Shown: positions 24,038 through 26,244 of the stretch, one piece after another
Position numbering within the stretch: the first letter of the stretch is position 1
Layout of the letters: every line of letters begins with the position of its first letter
Assembly (NCBI GenBank): GCA_023406915.1
Contig: JAEXTR010000371.1
Span: 1 to 26,244, forward strand
DNA: 26,244 nucleotides
Reading direction: 5' to 3'
From: Bacteroidota bacterium
Lineage (GTDB): Bacteria > Bacteroidota > Ignavibacteria > Ignavibacteriales > Ignavibacteriaceae
Notes under the pieces: generated by a model
Seen by the model: the letters and a program-made list of their open reading frames with translations, nothing else
Database searches by the model: none
Told to the model about the DNA's origin: nothing
Translations under genes and position numbers: made by a program

Positions 24038-24835
24038 TCAGTAAGTTGCATGAAATAATGTTTTTCTAAAATTGCACGGTTTACACGTCGAATCGTCACA
24101 CAGCAGCTTCCATGGAGTAAGCGTTACGAACTCCTTCACAACCCGTAGCAGGTCACCGGGAAGAATGCTATATCCCTTCATCGGTGTATCAGAAAAGGAT
24201 TGCAGTTGCGCTGTTTGCGCTAATTCGTTCTCAAGATGCACAAATCCTTTTGAGCATCCTGGTAAGACGGTCAGCTTCCTGATCCCTGTCACTGAAATTC
24301 CGGCAGGTTCAACGCCAAGATGAGTCCAGCAATTATGATGCAGCCAGGGAACTTTGAAGTAGCTTTCAAGATAGTGAACGAACGTCAGCGTCTCAAACCC
24401 GGTTCCCAACAACAGGAGCTTTCCTTTTGGGTGATCAGCCACGTAGCCGCATGGGCTATCCGGACCTGCAGGATCATCGGGATTATCGAAGTTCATAATA
24501 TCCTTCAGCGGTGAGCCCCATACAGCAAAGGAGTGGGTGGGGGAGTTGGTTCTTCTCACTCCATCACTTTGCCTCATGTATTCAGTTAAAGAGCCAGTCA
24601 GGGAACGGGTGGTTTCGGGATCGAATGGGGGAGTAACCTGGTTCAGTCTTACATAATTGTAAGTGAAAGTTGGAAAGAAGAGCCCGCCGGATTTTGTGAC
24701 AGTTTCCTTTAGGGTGGAAATGATTTCAGCAGGGGTTATCCGGTTGAAATGCGCCCAGAGATGCTTATATGATGAATGCACCATAACCACATCACCGGGT
24801 TGAAGATATGTTTCAATGAATTTCGAGAAAGACAT
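24038..24835 (-). CDS. AAC(3)-fold acyl-CoA-dependent N-acetyltransferase family protein
   Basis: The 265-residue product has the motif set of the aminoglycoside 3-N-acetyltransferase (Antibiotic_NAT) fold: MVHSS (18-22), PTFTY (55-59), FDPETTRS (71-78), the R94/R95...PTHSFAVWG block (99-107) with H101, LLLGTG (141-146), and H154/E157 in the T-F-V-H-Y-L-E strand. Many chromosomal members act on amino sugars or other amines rather than antibiotics, so resistance should not be assumed. The tail holds C246, C251 and C254 (Cx4Cx2C), an unusual cluster that could bind a metal. It is the first gene of a three-gene minus-strand unit with the L,D-transpeptidase-like and membrane proteins, which hints at cell-wall or surface-sugar modification (inference). 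ATG at 24835 lacks a clear SD. Confidence 0.83.
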   Translation of the reverse strand: MSFSKFIETYLQPGDVVMVHSSYKHLWAHFNRITPAEIISTLKETVTKSGGLFFPTFTYNYVRLNQVTPPFDPETTRSLTGSLTEYMRQSDGVRRTNSPTHSFAVWGSPLKDIMNFDNPDDPAGPDSPCGYVADHPKGKLLLLGTGFETLTFVHYLESYFKVPWLHHNCWTHLGVEPAGISVTGIRKLTVLPGCSKGFVHLENELAQTAQLQSFSDTPMKGYSILPGDLLRVVKEFVTLTPWKLLCDDSTCKPCNFRKTLFHATY

Positions 24836-24911
24836 AGCAATAAAATAGGGATGAAAGGCGTAAAAGAAAAGTCCGGAGATGTGAACAGAACAATGTTTTG
24901 AAGCGGGTAAT

Positions 24912-24919
24912 TATTTTTG
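24912..24919 (+). promoter_or_regulatory. TATTTTTG, -7-like element upstream of the second kinase
   Basis: TATTTTTG matches the TAnnTTTG -7 consensus and lies 40 bases before the GTG at 24960 in the divergent gap. No TTTG is found at the right distance upstream (the nearest, at 24897-24900, is only 11 bases away), so support is partial. Confidence 0.25.
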
Positions 24920-24959
24920 TAACTTCTCTCAACAAATCGCTCAAAATATTGGTACCTGT

Positions 24960-26244
24960 GTGTCGTTACAAATAACACCATTCCGGCTGGTCCGGTTCTT
25001 TCTGTTACTCTGTGCCGGAACAGCTGTTGCACTATTTTTTCTTACCGCCGATGAACCGGTGGCACGGTTACTTGCGCTCTTCCTGACTGTTTTACTGGTT
25101 ATCCTGTTTTTACATTTAGGGAAGCTCGCCAAATGGGTACACAGACTTGAAGGGAATTATGAGGAACTGAATCAGTTTATTGTAAATATACCTGAACCCG
25201 TAGCGGTATTTGATCCTGAAACGAAAGATTTTCCATTTTACAATGATGCATTCCTGGCATTGTTTCCTCCTGTTCACAATCCTGATGATCCTGATGATGA
25301 CACCCTTGAGGACAAAGAATCGATCTGTAAAGTTATTGAACCGCTGATCAATGGAGGAATCAGGTCCACCACTGCAACATTCAGGAAGAAGAGTGGTGAT
25401 GTGGTGCGGTGCTTTTTCAAATACGAACCAATGAAGTATGGTGGAGAGCAAGTTTACATCTTCACGTTGATTGACCTAACAGAACGGATTGAGAGAGAAG
25501 AAGAACTCAGGCGGCTGATTGAAGAAATTGAAGTCAATAAAGAAATGTTTGAAGAGACTGCCGGTAAGTTAGCGTTCCTGACTGAGAAGCTTACAGAGTC
25601 TGAGACGATGCTGAAGCAGACCCTCTCTGAAAAGGATAAGTTGTTTTCAATTATCGCCCATGATTTACGGAATCCGATTGCAGTGATCAAGGGTATCATA
25701 GAGACCCTGCGTGACGACGAAGAGATGCCACAAGATATCAGACAACAGTTTTTGATGGACCTCTTTAATGCCGGTGAAAGGGCGGGAGAACTTCTTGAGA
25801 ACCTTCTCCATTGGTCAAGGTCACAGACAGGCAGGATTCAATTTGTGCCGGAGATAATAACTGCATCCCGAATAGTTCATAATGCTATCCATGCAGTTGA
25901 AGCACAGGCAATCAAAAAGGAGTTACAGGTTGAGATCAGCGGTGATAAAAACTCACCCGTGAATTGCGATCGTCCATCTATGGAAACCGTTTTCCGGAAC
26001 CTTCTATCAAACGCAATCAAGTTCTCGTTCCGGGGCAACCGGATTGATATCAAGATTACTGAGAAGGAAGAAAAAGTCGTGATTGATATCATCGATTATG
26101 GCATAGGCATCAGTGGTAAGAATGTTGTGCGGCTGTTTAAAATTGATGAGGCAGTTTCATCGGTGGGTACAGAAAATGAAGTAGGGTGCGGACTCGGGCT
26201 GATCCTTTGTAAGGAATTTGCGGAGAAAAACGGTGGCAGCGTTT
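24960..26244 (+). CDS. Membrane sensor histidine kinase, partial at right edge
   Basis: The gene starts at GTG 24960 and is open through the window end (428 codons seen). No ATG, GTG or TTG precedes it in frame after the TGA at 24882. Order: a hairpin of two membrane segments (about 8-27 and 35-53) with only a short periplasmic turn, so the signal is probably sensed in or below the membrane; a PAS-like domain (about 66-170); a coiled coil (about 170-225); HisKA with IIAHDLRNP (His234); and HATPase with N351, DYGIGI (D379 on) and VGCGLGL. The HDLRNP form of the H-box is common in Bacteroidota-type kinases. The end of the ATPase domain and any receiver domain lie outside. It diverges from the AAC(3)-fold gene, 124 bases apart. 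Confidence 0.88.
   Translation, partial: MSLQITPFRLVRFFLLLCAGTAVALFFLTADEPVARLLALFLTVLLVILFLHLGKLAKWVHRLEGNYEELNQFIVNIPEPVAVFDPETKDFPFYNDAFLALFPPVHNPDDPDDDTLEDKESICKVIEPLINGGIRSTTATFRKKSGDVVRCFFKYEPMKYGGEQVYIFTLIDLTERIEREEELRRLIEEIEVNKEMFEETAGKLAFLTEKLTESETMLKQTLSEKDKLFSIIAHDLRNPIAVIKGIIETLRDDEEMPQDIRQQFLMDLFNAGERAGELLENLLHWSRSQTGRIQFVPEIITASRIVHNAIHAVEAQAIKKELQVEISGDKNSPVNCDRPSMETVFRNLLSNAIKFSFRGNRIDIKITEKEEKVVIDIIDYGIGISGKNVVRLFKIDEAVSSVGTENEVGCGLGLILCKEFAEKNGGSV

Noticed and set aside
24038..24835. AAC(3)-type gene as an antibiotic-resistance determinant
   Set aside because: No mobile element or resistance neighbours; it sits in a chromosomal envelope-like unit, and many members of the fold have other substrates.
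1..26244. CRISPR array, insertion sequence, prophage, tRNA or rRNA gene
   Set aside because: No regularly spaced repeats, transposase or integrase motifs, or cloverleaf/rRNA signatures were seen; gaps between genes are all short.

Overview
The window looks like ordinary chromosome from a member of the Bacteroidota/Chlorobiota (FCB) superphylum. The strongest clue is a complete, very large sprA gene, the outer-membrane translocon of the type IX secretion system. Short A/T-rich gaps, some TA-n-TTTG-like motifs near starts, TTG and GTG starts beside real Shine-Dalgarno (SD) sites, and a divergent YchF fit an Ignavibacteria/Kapabacteria-like lineage better than a gut Bacteroides. That placement is inference; no rRNA or tRNA gene is present to test it.

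Layout, left to right. (1) The 3' end of a metallophosphoesterase, then sprA (427-7422). The sprA terminator appears to lie inside the 3' end of the convergent glycerophosphodiesterase gene. (2) A divergent pair: a glycerophosphodiester phosphodiesterase (-) and a membrane-anchored alpha/beta hydrolase (+), with an inverted repeat and a promoter-like motif between them. (3) A coupled minus-strand pair, SMP-30-type lactonase then aldo/keto reductase, overlapping by 11 nt. (4) A plus-strand run: VanY-like D,D-carboxypeptidase, TatD nuclease fused to a radical SAM domain, YchF ATPase and TypA/BipA GTPase. (5) A minus-strand block: a four-PAS hybrid histidine kinase; a two-gene unit of a small secreted protein and a SET-domain protein; a phosphofructokinase with a mixed donor signature and its own terminator; a VOC-fold protein. 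(6) A minus-strand three-gene unit: an AAC(3)-fold acyltransferase, a divergent YkuD-like L,D-transpeptidase and a polytopic membrane protein with an extracytoplasmic Ig-like domain. (7) A second sensor histidine kinase that runs off the right edge.

Working together: SprA, the carboxypeptidase, the L,D-transpeptidase-like protein and the polytopic protein all act on or in the envelope. YchF and TypA form a ribosome-associated pair. The lactonase and reductase probably act on related sugar or aldonate substrates. There is no CRISPR array, insertion sequence, prophage, integrase or origin, and no gene-free stretch longer than 300 bases.

Most useful observations: two genes whose conserved N-termini lie upstream of any ATG, GTG or TTG. 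The SET-domain gene has a well-placed SD in front of a CTG. Others are a terminator embedded in an opposing gene, a perfect 12-bp hairpin just ahead of the phosphofructokinase SD, and an unnamed membrane-protein architecture. I did not find a clear new multi-gene defence or mobile system.
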